This document shows, piece after piece, positions 18,752-29,672 of a stretch of 64,000 nucleotides of DNA (positions within the stretch are counted from its first letter, which is position 1; the number at the start of each line of letters is the position of its first letter). A program made the translations under genes and the position numbers. This stretch comes from Brenneria alni (lineage in GTDB: Bacteria > Pseudomonadota > Gammaproteobacteria > Enterobacterales > Enterobacteriaceae), in NCBI RefSeq assembly GCF_003666245.1, contig NZ_MJLZ01000021.1:1-64000 (forward strand), given 5' to 3'. The notes beneath the pieces were generated by a model. It made no database searches. It was not told where the DNA came from and saw nothing but the letters and a program-made list of their open reading frames with translations.

Positions 18752-19732
18752 ATGGCGTTACTCAATATAGATAAACTGTCGGTTCACTTTGGTGATGAGG
18801 ATGTACCGTTCCGTGCGGTCGACCGTATCAGTTACCGGGTAGAACAAGGGCAGGTGGTGGGTATTGTCGGTGAATCGGGTTCCGGTAAGTCGGTCAGTTC
18901 ATTGGCGATTATGGGGTTGATTGATTATCCCGGCAAAGTGATGGCCGACAAGCTGGAGTTTAACCAGCGCGATTTGACGCGAATATCTGAGAAGGAGCGG
19001 CGTCAGTTGGTCGGGGCGGAAGTGGCAATGATTTTTCAGGATCCGATGACCAGCCTGAACCCCTGTTACACCGTGGGATTCCAGATTATGGAGGCCATCA
19101 AGGTACATCAGGGCGGCAACCGCAGAACCCGCCGTCAACGTGCGGTGGATTTGCTGACGCTGGTGGGCATTCCCGATCCCGGCTCGCGGCTCGATGTTTA
19201 TCCGCATCAGCTTTCGGGCGGGATGAGCCAGCGGGTGATGATCGCCATGGCCATTGCCTGTCGGCCCAAACTGTTGATTGCGGATGAGCCGACCACGGCG
19301 CTGGATGTCACCATTCAGGCGCAGATTATCGAACTGCTGCTTGAATTACAGCAGCGCGAAAATATGGCGCTGATCCTAATCACCCACGACCTGGCGCTGG
19401 TGGCGGAAGCGGCGCACCAGATCATCGTGATGTACGCCGGACAGGTGGTGGAGTCCGGCAAAGCGGCGGATATTTTTCGTGCGCCGCGGCATCCGTATAC
19501 GCAGGCACTGCTGCGCGCCTTGCCGGAGTTTGCGGCGGATAAATCACGTCTGGCGTCGCTGCCCGGCGTGGTGCCGGGTAAATATGACCGTCCTGACGGT
19601 TGCCTGCTGAACCCGCGCTGCCCTTATGCCAACCACCGTTGCCGGCAGGAGGAGCCTGAACTGCGTGATATACCCGGTCGTCAGGTGAAGTGTCACACGC
19701 CGCTGGATGATGCGGGGAGGCCAACCGTATGA
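18752..19732 (+). CDS. dppD: Dipeptide ABC ATPase DppD
   Basis: DppD (326 aa) is one of two ATPases that drive dipeptide import. It has Walker [13 protein letters not shown], signature [15 protein letters not shown], Walker [13 protein letters not shown], the switch histidine in LITHDLAL, and the C-terminal OppD-type cysteine-rich tail ([14 protein letters not shown]) that in relatives can bind an iron-sulphur cluster. ATG 18752 (MALLNIDKL) matches the family start; the longer frame from 18707 overlaps dppC. It ends in a four-base ATGA overlap with dppF. Confidence 0.95.
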   Translation: MALLNIDKLSVHFGDEDVPFRAVDRISYRVEQGQVVGIVGESGSGKSVSSLAIMGLIDYPGKVMADKLEFNQRDLTRISEKERRQLVGAEVAMIFQDPMTSLNPCYTVGFQIMEAIKVHQGGNRRTRRQRAVDLLTLVGIPDPGSRLDVYPHQLSGGMSQRVMIAMAIACRPKLLIADEPTTALDVTIQAQIIELLLELQQRENMALILITHDLALVAEAAHQIIVMYAGQVVESGKAADIFRAPRHPYTQALLRALPEFAADKSRLASLPGVVPGKYDRPDGCLLNPRCPYANHRCRQEEPELRDIPGRQVKCHTPLDDAGRPTV

Positions 19733-20739
19733 ACCCAAATAACGTCATATCGCCACCGCATTTGCTACATGCGATTGATTTGAAAAAACATTACCCGGTG
19801 AAAAAAGGGTTCTTCGCCCCGGAGAGAATAGTCAAAGCGCTGGATGGCGTCTCTTTTACGCTGGAACGGGGAAAAACGCTGGCGGTAGTCGGTGAGTCCG
19901 GCTGTGGCAAGTCGACACTGGGGCGCTTGCTGACCATGATCGAAATACCGTCCGGCGGCGAACTCTACTATCAGGGACAGGATCTGTTAAAACCGGATCA
20001 AACGGCGGAAAAGCTGCGCCGTCAAAAGATCCAGATCGTGTTTCAGAATCCTTATGGATCGCTTAATCCACGTAAAAAAGTCGGTCAGATTCTGGAGGAG
20101 CCGCTGCTGATCAATACCCCTTTGTCAACAGCCGAACGCCGTGAAAAAGCGCTGACGATGATGGCGAAAGTAGGGTTAAAAACCGAGCATTACCAGCGCT
20201 ATCCACACATGTTCTCCGGCGGGCAGCGCCAGCGTATCGCCATTGCCCGTGGCCTGATGCTGAACCCGGACGTGGTAATTGCCGACGAACCGGTCTCGGC
20301 GCTGGATGTTTCGGTTCGGGCGCAGGTGCTGAACCTGATGATGGATTTACAGCAGGAAATGGGGCTGTCTTACGTGTTCATCTCCCATGATCTGTCGGTG
20401 GTCGAGCATATTGCCGACGAGGTGATGGTGATGTATCTGGGGCGCTGTGTGGAGAAGGGCAGTAAAGACGCCATTTTCAATAATCCGCGTCATCCGTATA
20501 CCCAGGCGCTATTGTCTGCGACGCCGCGCCTTAACCCGGATTTACGGCGCGAACGCATTAAACTGGTCGGCGAGTTGCCCAGCCCGCTGAATCCGCCGCC
20601 GGGCTGTGCGTTCAACGCCCGCTGTCAGCGCTGCTTTAGTCCCTGCACCCAGCTTCAGCCACAGTTAAAAACCTACGGTGGACAGCAGGTGGCCTGCTTC
20701 GCCGTCGATCAAGATGAGCAGGGCGTTCATTCCGGCTAA
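19729..20739 (+). CDS. dppF: Dipeptide ABC ATPase DppF
   Basis: DppF (336 aa) is the partner ATPase of DppD. It has Walker [16 protein letters not shown], signature [15 protein letters not shown], Walker [15 protein letters not shown], switch histidine in FISHDLSV, and the OppF-type tail with [14 protein letters not shown]. It closes the operon and is followed by a terminator. Confidence 0.96.
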   Translation: MNPNNVISPPHLLHAIDLKKHYPVKKGFFAPERIVKALDGVSFTLERGKTLAVVGESGCGKSTLGRLLTMIEIPSGGELYYQGQDLLKPDQTAEKLRRQKIQIVFQNPYGSLNPRKKVGQILEEPLLINTPLSTAERREKALTMMAKVGLKTEHYQRYPHMFSGGQRQRIAIARGLMLNPDVVIADEPVSALDVSVRAQVLNLMMDLQQEMGLSYVFISHDLSVVEHIADEVMVMYLGRCVEKGSKDAIFNNPRHPYTQALLSATPRLNPDLRRERIKLVGELPSPLNPPPGCAFNARCQRCFSPCTQLQPQLKTYGGQQVACFAVDQDEQGVHSG

Positions 20740-20750
20740 CTGGTTGTCTC

Positions 20751-20802
20751 TAACCCACGTCCTTCCTATTGGCGCGTGGGTTATCTACCGGTTTGATTTT
20801 TT
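20751..20802 (+). terminator. Terminator of the dpp operon
   Basis: A nine-base perfect stem (TAACCCACG at 20751-20759 with CGTGGGTTA at 20775-20783) is followed about ten bases later by a run of T. Confidence 0.7.
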
Positions 20803-20951
20803 CATCCCGTGTATCTCTTCTTCTCTATACGACTCAGCATGTTCATGATTAACCGGATCAGCGTCTCTTTTTGTTTGGGATCGGATTCAGCTACCAGCAA
20901 GGTTAGTGCCGCCAGTTCTGTGTCAGTGACATGTATTACCGGAATAAGACG

Positions 20952-22448
20952 CTAGCGGCGGTGGGCCGACCGGGTAAGATGAAATGCCTCGGCCAGCCGG
21001 ACAATACCTGGCTCAATCTGTTCGGTTTTGATGGCGTGAAACCCCAGGCGGAAATAATTTTCCGGTGGCTGGGTGCCGAGGAAATGATCCTGACCCGGTT
21101 CGATCAGTACACCAGAATGGGCTGCCCGCCAGGCCAGTTGCTGTGTGTTGATCGATTCCGGCGTGCGAATCCAGAAAGCGTTGGCGGGGCCGCTGCCGGG
21201 AATGCGGGTGCAGTCGGGAAGGTAGGTATTGAGCGCATCGTTGAGAATATTCCAGCGTTTGGCGGAGTCTTCACGGTAACGGTGCAGATAGGTTTCGTAG
21301 TATCCCTGTGCCAGAAAGTGCGCCATCTGATGCTGAATACTGCTGGGCGGATGGCGGTAAACCAGCCGCCGCAGCGCACGCAGCTCATCAATCAGTTCCG
21401 ACGGCGCGACCAGATAGCCCAGACGCAGCCCCGGCGACAGCGATTTCGACAGGCTGCTGACATAAATCACCCGGTTGTGCATGTCGCTGGCCTTAAGTGC
21501 GGCTCTGGGGTGGGGATCAAAACTGCTTTCAGAGTCGTAATCATCTTCGATGATGATCTGGTCGTATTTGCAGGCGTGCTCAAGCAACTGTGTTCTGCGG
21601 GCGTTACTCATGCTGATACCGGTGGGCGCCTGATGGCTGGGCGTGACATAGAAATAGTCGCAGGAGCGGGACTCCTCCGCTAATCGCAAGCCTTCACTGT
21701 CTAGCGGGTGAGGAATAATATGCGCATCCTGTAGGGCGAACGTATTAATGGCTTCGCGGAACACCGGGTTTTCCACCCCGATACGGGTATTTTTATTCAG
21801 CAGCAGCCGGGCGAGCAGATAGAGCGCATTCTGTGAACCCAAGGTGATAAGGATTTCGTCGCCGCGGGCGATAATACCCCGCTTGGGAAGAATACGTTTA
21901 CGCAGTTGTTCAATCAGCGGCGTGACATCCTGGTCGATATTATCGTACAACCAGCCATGATCGTGATGGGTTCCCGTCACCTTGCGCGTTGTCTCACGCC
22001 ACTGCTCCAGCGGAAAAAGCTGTGTATTCGGCTGGCCGTAAATAAAGGGGTAGGGATAGTTCATCCACTGAGCGGGCTTCATGATCGCCAGATAGTTGCT
22101 GGGACAACTATTGAACCGTTTGCTCCATTGCGGTGCTTTCGGCGCGGTTTCCGGCTGGGTGCCATGACGCGGTATATCCGGTAAGACATCGGTTTGGTGA
22201 TAGTCCGGGTGCAGGTAATATCCACTGCGCGGGCGGCTGGTCAGATAGCCGTCGTTAAGCAGGCCTTCGTAGACCAGCGCCACCGTATTGCGGGAAATAT
22301 TCAACTGGCACGCTAGCTTACGACAGGAAGGGAGCGGTTCGTTAATCGGAAACACGCCAGCAAGGATGGACGAGACCAGCGTTTCCCGTAGCTGTTCTTG
22401 CAGGCTTCTGTTCGATACAAAATCGATATACAGACAGTGATCAATCAT
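20952..22448 (-). CDS. MocR/PdxR-family GntR regulator with aminotransferase-like domain
   Basis: This 498-residue transcription factor is of the MocR class. A GntR winged helix lies at about residues 15-85 (LQEQLRETLVSSILAG; ISRNTVALVYEGLLNDGYL), linked to a fold-type I aminotransferase-like domain that binds PLP. The PLP lysine is in SSLSKSLSPGLRLGY. ATG 22448 is preferred over 22493 because GGAG lies six bases before it. MocR proteins commonly control a neighbouring PLP enzyme, so the class III aminotransferase at 23661 is the best target guess. The dinucleotide-protein gene at 22611 reads the same way 162 bases upstream. Confidence 0.88.
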   Translation of the reverse strand: MIDHCLYIDFVSNRSLQEQLRETLVSSILAGVFPINEPLPSCRKLACQLNISRNTVALVYEGLLNDGYLTSRPRSGYYLHPDYHQTDVLPDIPRHGTQPETAPKAPQWSKRFNSCPSNYLAIMKPAQWMNYPYPFIYGQPNTQLFPLEQWRETTRKVTGTHHDHGWLYDNIDQDVTPLIEQLRKRILPKRGIIARGDEILITLGSQNALYLLARLLLNKNTRIGVENPVFREAINTFALQDAHIIPHPLDSEGLRLAEESRSCDYFYVTPSHQAPTGISMSNARRTQLLEHACKYDQIIIEDDYDSESSFDPHPRAALKASDMHNRVIYVSSLSKSLSPGLRLGYLVAPSELIDELRALRRLVYRHPPSSIQHQMAHFLAQGYYETYLHRYREDSAKRWNILNDALNTYLPDCTRIPGSGPANAFWIRTPESINTQQLAWRAAHSGVLIEPGQDHFLGTQPPENYFRLGFHAIKTEQIEPGIVRLAEAFHLTRSAHRR

Positions 22449-22610
22449 CTCCCGCTCCCCCGGTTTAACAATGCCTACCTGAGAGACAAGCAAATTACAT
22501 ACCTGAATGGCGGATTAGATTTTGCGAGGAATAGCGGAAAGGGGGAAACTGCCATGTCACTCATGGCAGTTTAAGATTATGTCTGGGTATCGTCTTAGCG
22601 CGAAAGCCGG

Positions 22611-23509
<899 letters not shown>

Positions 23510-23660
23510 AGGGTTATCCGCTATCTGGCTCTATCCCCGTTGCCGCTTTTATCCCTAATCTGGTTTTAACGATTATGATGAACGTATATCGCTGGCCCGT
23601 CGGGATCAGAATCGCGCCAGAGCGTGCAGCATAGGCCTGCGTAACGATGAGGATGAGAGG

Positions 23661-24992
23661 ATGACTAATAACAATGAAGCCGCGTTGTCTAATGAGTACG
23701 TTCGCCAGTTGGACAGACAGCATGTTTTTCACTCCTGGTCGATGCAGGGGGCGCTGAACCCGATGGTGATTGCGGGTGGAGAAGGCTGTCGCCTCTGGGA
23801 TTATGACGGGAAATCCTGGCTGGATTTCAGCAGCCAGTTAGTGAACACCAATATTGGTCATCAGCACCCGAAAGTGATTGCGGCGATCAAAGCTCAGGCG
23901 GAATCGCTGACGACTATCGCCCCATCGACAGCCAATCTGGCGCGTGGCGAGGCGGCGAAACGTATCGTTGCCCGTGCGCCGGATAAATTCAATAAGGTGT
24001 TTTTTACCAATGCCGGTGCGGACGCCAATGAAAATGCGATCCGTATGGCGCGTCTTTTTACCGGCAAAGAGAAAATTCTGTCCGGCTACCGTTCGTATCA
24101 CGGCAATACCGGCAGTGCGATTGGCGCGACCGGCGACTGGCGGCGTTTGCCCAATGAGTATTCCCGCGGTCATATCCATTTTTTCACGCCCTATCTCTAT
24201 CGCAGTGAGTTTATGGCTAAAACGGAGGAAGAAGAGGGTGCGGCGGCGCTGCGCCACCTGCGCCGCATCATCGAATGTGAGGGGCCTAACACTATTGCCG
24301 CCATTCTGCTGGAAACCATTCCTGGGACGGCGGGAATATTGGTGCCGCCTGCCAGTTATTTAGCGGGAGTACAGGCGCTGGCCAATGAGTTCGGCATTAT
24401 GCTGATTCTGGATGAAGTGATGGCCGGATTTGGCCGCACCGGCTCCTGGTTTACGTTTGAGCATTACGGTGTCGAGCCTGACCTGATCACCTTTGCCAAA
24501 GGAGTGAACTCCGGCTATGTACCGGCGGGGGGCGTGCTGATATCCGATCCGATCGCCCATTTCTTCGATACACGCATGTTTCCCGGCGGCCTGACCTATT
24601 CCGGGCATCCTCTGGCGATGGCCGCCATTGTGGCGACGCTGGATGCAATGGAAGAGGAAAAAATTGTGGAAAATGCCGCGCAGATCGGGGATGGCATATT
24701 GGCCGCCGGTTTACGCAAACTGGGCGGGAAATACGCCATTGTTGGCGAGGTGCGCGGCATTGGGTTGTTTCATGCGCTGGAGCTGGTATCGGATCCGGTC
24801 AATAGAACACCGTTGCCGGCTGCCGCTATGAGCGAGTTTAAATCACTGTTGCTTGATAAAGGGCTGCTGGGATTTGTCGCTGAAAACCGCCTGCATGTGG
24901 TGCCGCCCTGCATTGTCACCGCCGAGGAAGTGAATCAGGCGTTAGGCATTATTGATGAAGCGCTTGCCGGGATTAACGCCAAGTTTTCCTGA
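23661..24992 (+). CDS. Class III aminotransferase, probable beta-alanine (or taurine)--pyruvate type
   Basis: This 443-residue PLP enzyme of the class III (omega-amino acid) family has the cofactor-binding FFTNAGADANENAIRMARL, the Asp that holds the PLP ring in LILDEVMAGFGRTG, and the Schiff-base lysine in ITFAKGVNSGYVP. In this context its likely job is beta-alanine to malonate semialdehyde, the step after beta-ureidopropionase in reductive pyrimidine breakdown. The ATG at 23661 has GAGG eight bases upstream. It is divergent from the SDR and close to a MocR regulator. Other omega-amino acids (GABA, taurine) remain possible. Confidence 0.8.
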   Translation: MTNNNEAALSNEYVRQLDRQHVFHSWSMQGALNPMVIAGGEGCRLWDYDGKSWLDFSSQLVNTNIGHQHPKVIAAIKAQAESLTTIAPSTANLARGEAAKRIVARAPDKFNKVFFTNAGADANENAIRMARLFTGKEKILSGYRSYHGNTGSAIGATGDWRRLPNEYSRGHIHFFTPYLYRSEFMAKTEEEEGAAALRHLRRIIECEGPNTIAAILLETIPGTAGILVPPASYLAGVQALANEFGIMLILDEVMAGFGRTGSWFTFEHYGVEPDLITFAKGVNSGYVPAGGVLISDPIAHFFDTRMFPGGLTYSGHPLAMAAIVATLDAMEEEKIVENAAQIGDGILAAGLRKLGGKYAIVGEVRGIGLFHALELVSDPVNRTPLPAAAMSEFKSLLLDKGLLGFVAENRLHVVPPCIVTAEEVNQALGIIDEALAGINAKFS

Positions 24993-25195
24993 TTTCGGCA
25001 GGATGACCTAAATGGGTTCAGTGAGATTTCATGCGCGAGGAATAGCGGTGTTTCCATGCAACGACGTAGCTGCGCCCGACAAGGAGCGCTCAATCGCCGC
25101 TGCTCCATGACCTCATGGCTTTTGGCGGAACGGGGCCGCTGCGCGGTTCCTTCGCCCCCTCATCAAAACCAAATATACATTTTATGTATGGAAAT

Positions 25196-25243
25196 TGCGC
25201 CAAATGGAAGCAAATGCGCGGCAATTTGCACCAAATATGTTTT
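25196..25243 (+). promoter_or_regulatory. Two candidate NtrC binding sites
   Basis: TGCGCC-N5-GAAGCA (25196-25212) and TGCACC-N5-GTTTT (25227-25243) each resemble TGCACY-N5-GGTGCA in at least one half. They lie about 90 to 136 bases before the predicted start of the sigma-54 promoter, the usual distance for NtrC enhancers. Confidence 0.4.
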
Positions 25244-25304
25244 TTCTCGCCATGACTGAAAAATGAATCCCCTGTTATTCGTAAGGTTGACGGAAAAATA
25301 AACT

Positions 25305-25321
25305 TTGGCATGGAAATGGCA
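25305..25321 (+). promoter_or_regulatory. Candidate sigma-54 (-24/-12) promoter of the transport operon
   Basis: TTGGCATG (25305-25312), four bases, then TGGCA (25317-25321). The GG and GC pairs have exactly the 12-base offset that RpoN requires, and 7 of 8 and 4 of 5 positions match the consensus. The start would be near 25332. Confidence 0.65.
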
Positions 25322-25338
25322 TCAGCATACTCAGAAAC

Positions 25339-25354
25339 CTAACCAAATAGTCAG
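25339..25354 (+). promoter_or_regulatory. RutR-box-like operator 1
   Basis: CTAACCAAATAGTCAG resembles the RutR box TTGACCA-N2-TGGTCAA (10 of 14 defined positions). It lies at about +8 to +23, where a bound repressor would block the sigma-54 promoter upstream. Confidence 0.5.
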
Positions 25355-25378
25355 AAACTGCCATATAGGACAACTGGT

Positions 25379-26215
25379 ATGCGCCAACCAATGTATGCAG
25401 ATGAGCCATCACTCATAACGACAACATCGGTTCCGGTCGCCAGACCGGCAATCGTCGTGCGTGATGCCAATGTGATTTATCCGGCGGCGGATCAGCCGGT
25501 ACACGCGTTGAAAGATATTAATCTGACCATTCGTCAGGGCGAGTTTGTCTCCTTTATTGGCCCTTCCGGCTGCGGCAAAACCACATTGCTGCGGGTGATT
25601 GCCGATCTGGAACCCATTACCTCCGGCGACGTATGGGTAAATGACATGACGCCATCGGAAGCCCGACAGGCGCGGGCCTATGGTTATGTTTTTCAGGCGC
25701 CGGTGTTGTTGCCGTGGCGTACCGTGCTGGCTAACGTCATGCTGCCGCTACAGATTCAGGGCGCCATGCCTGCCCGCTGTGAAGAGATTGCCCGTGAACA
25801 GTTATCGCGTGTCGGCCTGGCCGGGTTTGAGAAAAAATATCCGTGGCAGCTTTCCGGCGGGATGCAGCAGCGCGCCTCCATTGCCCGTGCGCTGGGGTTC
25901 GAACCTAAAATTCTGATGATGGACGAGCCTTTCGGCGCGCTGGATGAGCTGACACGGGATAACCTGAATCAGCAGTTGCAGCAGTTGTGGTACAACGAAC
26001 AACGCACGATGGCCTTTGTCACCCACTCCATTGCCGAAGCGGTCTACCTGTCCACCCGTATTGTCATTATGTCGCCCCGTCCCGGTCGCATTGTCAAAGT
26101 CATTGACTCTCCTTTACCCCATGAGCGGGATCTGTCTCTGCGTGATTCACCGGAATTCATTGGTCTGGCTCAGGAGGTGCGTGAAGCGCTAATCGAGGGA
26201 CATCATGAACATTGA
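25379..26215 (+). CDS. ABC importer ATPase, NitT/TauT/ThiZ type
   Basis: This 278-residue ATPase has Walker A GPSGCGKTTLLR, signature LSGGMQQRASIARAL, Walker B ILMMDEPFGALDEL and the switch histidine in FVTHSIAEAV. It powers the importer formed with the next three genes. The family covers nitrate, taurine, sulphonate and hydroxymethylpyrimidine uptake. Because the operon lies in a pyrimidine-degradation region and its binding protein is of the NMT1/THI5 type, a pyrimidine base or a reduced pyrimidine is the best guess. It overlaps the next gene by 11 bases. Confidence 0.88.
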   Translation: MRQPMYADEPSLITTTSVPVARPAIVVRDANVIYPAADQPVHALKDINLTIRQGEFVSFIGPSGCGKTTLLRVIADLEPITSGDVWVNDMTPSEARQARAYGYVFQAPVLLPWRTVLANVMLPLQIQGAMPARCEEIAREQLSRVGLAGFEKKYPWQLSGGMQQRASIARALGFEPKILMMDEPFGALDELTRDNLNQQLQQLWYNEQRTMAFVTHSIAEAVYLSTRIVIMSPRPGRIVKVIDSPLPHERDLSLRDSPEFIGLAQEVREALIEGHHEH

Positions 26216-27086
26216 CGCCTTACGCTACCGGGCCTTGCCCGTCTCAGTGGTGATCGCCGCAGTGGTGCTGTTCTGGTATCTGCTGGCCATTGGGTTGAAC
26301 GCGCAGGGCGCGATTGATCGTACCCTTTCGGCGGCAGGTGACTGGGGCTGGCGCGATCTGGTGCATACCACGCTGAACATGACGCGCCCGGTGCTGCCGA
26401 CGCCGCACCAGATTCTGGCCGATATCTGGACCAGCCTGACCAAATGGCCGGTTACCTCGCCGCGCAATCTGCTGCTGCATACCTGGGTTACCGCCAGCGC
26501 CGCCCTGACCGGCTTTGTGATGGGCGTAGTGCTTGGGTTGGGGCTGGCTATTTGCATTGTGCATTCCCGCACGCTGGATAAAGCGCTGCTGCCGTGGATC
26601 GTGGCATCCCAAACGGTGCCGGTGCTGGCTATCGCCCCGATTGTGCTGATTATTCTGGGCAGCCTGGGGATCACCGGCCTGCTGCCCAAAGCCACCATTG
26701 CCATGTATCTCTGCTTCTTTCCGGTGACCATTGCTACCGTGCAGGGGTTACGTTCGCCGCAGAAGCTGGAAATGGAATTGATTCACACCTATGCCGCCAG
26801 CCGCATTGATACCTTCTGGATGGTCAGGTTGCCTTCGGCTCTGCCTTATCTGTTCCCGGCATTCCGGGTGGCGATCGCCAGCGGCCTGGTGGGCACCATG
26901 GTGGCGGAGCTGCCGACCGGGGCGCAGGCCGGTCTGGGCGCCCGCCTGTTAACCGGTTCTTATTACGGCAATACCGTTCAGATCTGGTCTGCCTTAGTGA
27001 TGGCTTCTTTACTGGGCCTGTTGTTGACCGCATTGGTCAGCCTGACGGAATACGGCGTAATGAAACGTCGTAAGGGGGGGCAGTGA
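26205..27086 (+). CDS. ABC importer permease 1
   Basis: This 293-residue BPD_transp_1 membrane protein has a cytoplasmic start, about six helices and the EAA-type loop HTYAASRIDTFWMVRLPSAL that docks on the ATPase. It overlaps both neighbours, so expression is coupled. It would form the channel with the second permease gene, a heterodimer. Confidence 0.85.
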   Translation: MNIDALRYRALPVSVVIAAVVLFWYLLAIGLNAQGAIDRTLSAAGDWGWRDLVHTTLNMTRPVLPTPHQILADIWTSLTKWPVTSPRNLLLHTWVTASAALTGFVMGVVLGLGLAICIVHSRTLDKALLPWIVASQTVPVLAIAPIVLIILGSLGITGLLPKATIAMYLCFFPVTIATVQGLRSPQKLEMELIHTYAASRIDTFWMVRLPSALPYLFPAFRVAIASGLVGTMVAELPTGAQAGLGARLLTGSYYGNTVQIWSALVMASLLGLLLTALVSLTEYGVMKRRKGGQ

Positions 27087-28192
27087 TGGGTAAATATGTT
27101 CCCGGCGGTTTTAGCATTGTGGTGGCATTGATCGTGACGCTGATGGGGCTGGGGCAGTTGATTCCCGTTGGCGTGGCGGAAACCGGCATCACGCCGGTGC
27201 TGATTATTGAACTGTTGCTGCTGCTGTGTGCGGCGCTGCTGGCGCTGTACCCCACTTCATCACCGTGGATGCTGGCCTTGCTGATGGTGCTGGTGGCGGT
27301 GACGGCTGGGCTGCTTATACAGCCGGAGGCGATGGCGCAGGTCGATGCGGTGTACTGGCTGGCGGTGTCGGCGCTGGTGATGCTGGCGTGCCATAGCGTG
27401 CAACGTCTGGCCAATATCAATGGCCGAAAACTGCCGGACGGCGCGGTTGCGACGCTGTTTGGCGTCTGGGTCCTCTACTTCTGGCAATTGCTGGTCACGG
27501 TGTTTGCGGTGCCTCAGGTACTGCTGCCCGCACCTATCGATATTGTGCAGGCGTTGTATGAAAACGCCGGGGTGCTGGCGGGCGATTTTGTGCAAACGGT
27601 ACTGAAATCCGTGCTGGTGGGCTATCTGTTGGGCAGTGGCATGGGCATTGCGGTCGGTATTCTGATCGACAGGCTGCCATTTCTGCAACACGGTCTGTTG
27701 CCCCTGGCGAACCTGACCAGCACCATCCCGCTGGTGGGCGTGGCGCCGATTGCGGTGATGTGGTTTGGATTTGACTGGCCCTCCAAAGCGGCGGTGATTG
27801 TGCTGGTCACGTTCTTTCCCGCGTTGGTCAGCACGCTGGCGGGGCTGCAGGCCAGCGGCAAGCTGGAGCGTGAGCTGATGCACTGCTATGCCGCCACGCG
27901 GCGCAAGACGCTGTGGGTGCTGCGTTTACCGGCGGCGCTGCCTTTCATTTTCAATGCGCTGAAAGTGAATGCCACGCTGGCGCTGATTAGCGCGATTGTC
28001 GCGGAATTTTTCGGTTCACCTACGGCGGGGCTGGGTTTTCGTATCTCAACCGAGGCGGCCCGTATGCATATGTCCACCGTGTGGGCGGCGATCGTCGTCG
28101 CCTCTGTGGTGGGGTCGGTGTTTTACGCACTGTTGGTGCGGCTGGAAAGGAAAGTCAATTTCTGGCACCCCTCAGTGCGGGGCGAGTCGTAG
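27086..28192 (+). CDS. ABC importer permease 2 with extra N-terminal membrane domain
   Basis: This 368-residue protein is about 90-110 residues longer than usual for the family. The C-terminal two thirds is a normal BPD_transp_1 permease with EAA loop MHCYAATRRKTLWVLRLPAAL in the window's reading. The first 120 residues form about four additional hydrophobic helices (for example VVALIVTLMGLGQLI and LLLLLCAALLALY). The ATG at 27086 overlaps the stop of permease 1 (TGATG). The role of the extension is unknown. Confidence 0.82.
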   Translation: MGKYVPGGFSIVVALIVTLMGLGQLIPVGVAETGITPVLIIELLLLLCAALLALYPTSSPWMLALLMVLVAVTAGLLIQPEAMAQVDAVYWLAVSALVMLACHSVQRLANINGRKLPDGAVATLFGVWVLYFWQLLVTVFAVPQVLLPAPIDIVQALYENAGVLAGDFVQTVLKSVLVGYLLGSGMGIAVGILIDRLPFLQHGLLPLANLTSTIPLVGVAPIAVMWFGFDWPSKAAVIVLVTFFPALVSTLAGLQASGKLERELMHCYAATRRKTLWVLRLPAALPFIFNALKVNATLALISAIVAEFFGSPTAGLGFRISTEAARMHMSTVWAAIVVASVVGSVFYALLVRLERKVNFWHPSVRGES

Positions 28193-28243
28193 TCCGTTTT
28201 TGCTGCACGTTGCGTGTTTCCACTTTAACCCGAGGATACTCAG

Positions 28244-29257
28244 ATGAAAGATCGTTCCGCCTTTCGCCAATGCCTTATCTTGGCTGCCACGACGCTGGCA
28301 TTTTCATTGACTGCCGGCGCCTGGGCCGCCGAGAAAGTCACGCTTCAGCTTAAATGGTTGCCTCAGTCTCAGTTTGCCGGCTACTACGTGGCGCAGGCAA
28401 AGGGTTATTACAAAGAGGCCGGGCTGGATGTCGTCATTAAGCCCGGCGGCACCGATATTTCCCCGGTACAGGTGATTGCCGGCAAGTCGGCGGATGTTAT
28501 CGTTAACTGGATGCCGGATGCGCTGGCGGCGCGTGAGTCCGGGGTGCCGCTGGTCAATATCGCCCAGATATTCGATCGTTCCGGCATGATGCTGACCTGC
28601 CGCAAATCGACCGGGATTAAAACCCCGGCGGATTTGAAAGGAAAAACGCTGGGCGTTTGGTTTGGCGGCAATGAATATCCTTTCTTCAACTGGATGCACA
28701 AACTGGGCTATAAACCGGATACCGACATCAAAGTGTTGAAACAAGGCTTTAACGTTGATCCGCTGTTGCAGAATCAGGCGGCCTGTATTTCCACCATGAA
28801 CTACAACGAATACTGGCAGTTGATTGACGCGGGTATGCAGCCGGATGAGCTGATTTCGTTCCCGTATGAAGATCAGGGTGTCTCCACGCTGGAAGACGGG
28901 CTTTACGTGCTGGAATCCAGCCTGAAAGATCCGGCTTTTGTGGCGAAAATGGCGAAGTTCCTGAAAGCGACCTATAAAGGCTGGGATGAAGCGGTGAAGA
29001 ACCCGGCTGAGGCGGCGGAGATCGTGGTGAACGAGGATATGTCCGGCTCGGCGACGTTAGAGGTACAGCAACGGCAGATGGAAAACGTCGCTAAACTGAT
29101 CACCAATGCCAATACGCCCAAAATTGGCTATCTGGATCCTGCGGCCTACCGGCGCACGGTGGAGGTGCTGCTGAATGGCGGTAGCACCTCGGTAATCAAA
29201 AAAGACCCCGGCGATAGCGCCATGACCCATGTCGTTTGGGACGCGGCGGCGAAATAA
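28244..29257 (+). CDS. NMT1/THI5-like periplasmic binding protein
   Basis: This 337-residue receptor has a Sec signal peptide (AFSLTAGAWA before AEKVTLQ). The mature start VTLQLKWLPQSQFAGYYVAQ is the signature of THI5/ThiY-like proteins, which bind aminopyrimidines. In this operon the ligand is probably uracil, thymine or a dihydropyrimidine; this is inference. It is the last gene of the four-gene transport operon. Confidence 0.85.
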   Translation: MKDRSAFRQCLILAATTLAFSLTAGAWAAEKVTLQLKWLPQSQFAGYYVAQAKGYYKEAGLDVVIKPGGTDISPVQVIAGKSADVIVNWMPDALAARESGVPLVNIAQIFDRSGMMLTCRKSTGIKTPADLKGKTLGVWFGGNEYPFFNWMHKLGYKPDTDIKVLKQGFNVDPLLQNQAACISTMNYNEYWQLIDAGMQPDELISFPYEDQGVSTLEDGLYVLESSLKDPAFVAKMAKFLKATYKGWDEAVKNPAEAAEIVVNEDMSGSATLEVQQRQMENVAKLITNANTPKIGYLDPAAYRRTVEVLLNGGSTSVIKKDPGDSAMTHVVWDAAAK

Positions 29258-29524
29258 CCGAGCTTGATGACAAACATTCACATCATGGAATGGTTCTGTG
29301 ACAGGTAAAAAACGGAGACGGTTTCGTGCCTGATAAATAAGCGGCATTTTCTGCGGCCCTCCGCGCCACGTGCGATTCAGCGTAATTCTTTACGCCAGGA
29401 GGGAGTAAAACCGTGAAATATGCGTACTGGCAGAGGATTGCCGGTAGTCTGAATAATCACGTATAGGCAAGGCGAGGTTGCTGACAAAGTAGCCTGTAAG
29501 CCTGAGATACACGGACCTACCGTA

Positions 29525-29615
29525 CCGAGGGGCCATTATGGGACACATCCTTGTGTCCCACCCTGCGGGTCAGCATAAATGCTGTTCAAATTTTGCTCCC
29601 GGCAAATTTGTCGGC
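29525..29615. repeat. Repeat module related to the ERIC insert
   Basis: The stretch contains GCTGTTCAAATTTTGCTC followed by CCGGCAAATTTGTCG, preceded by a CCCACCCTGCGGGTC hairpin. The ERIC copy at 55585-55788 carries GCGTTCAAATCTGCTC, then CAGGCAGATTTGTC, preceded by CCCCTTCGGGGCC. The same order of a GC hairpin and an A/T-rich dyad points to one repeat family. Confidence 0.55.
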
Positions 29616-29672
29616 GGCTTACACCGCTACGACCCCTCAAGCACGCTCTCCCTAATAATGAGTTTTGTCAAT

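Larger units (their letters stand above)
24993..25378. other. Control region of the first pyrimidine transport operon
   Basis: The left part (25120-25160) has a GC-rich hairpin (GGAAC/CCGC pairing with GCGG/GTTCC) that may end the aminotransferase message. The right part holds NtrC-like sites, a -24/-12 promoter and a RutR-like box, listed separately. The 67-codon frame at 25056-25259 covers these sites and has no signature. Confidence 0.6.
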
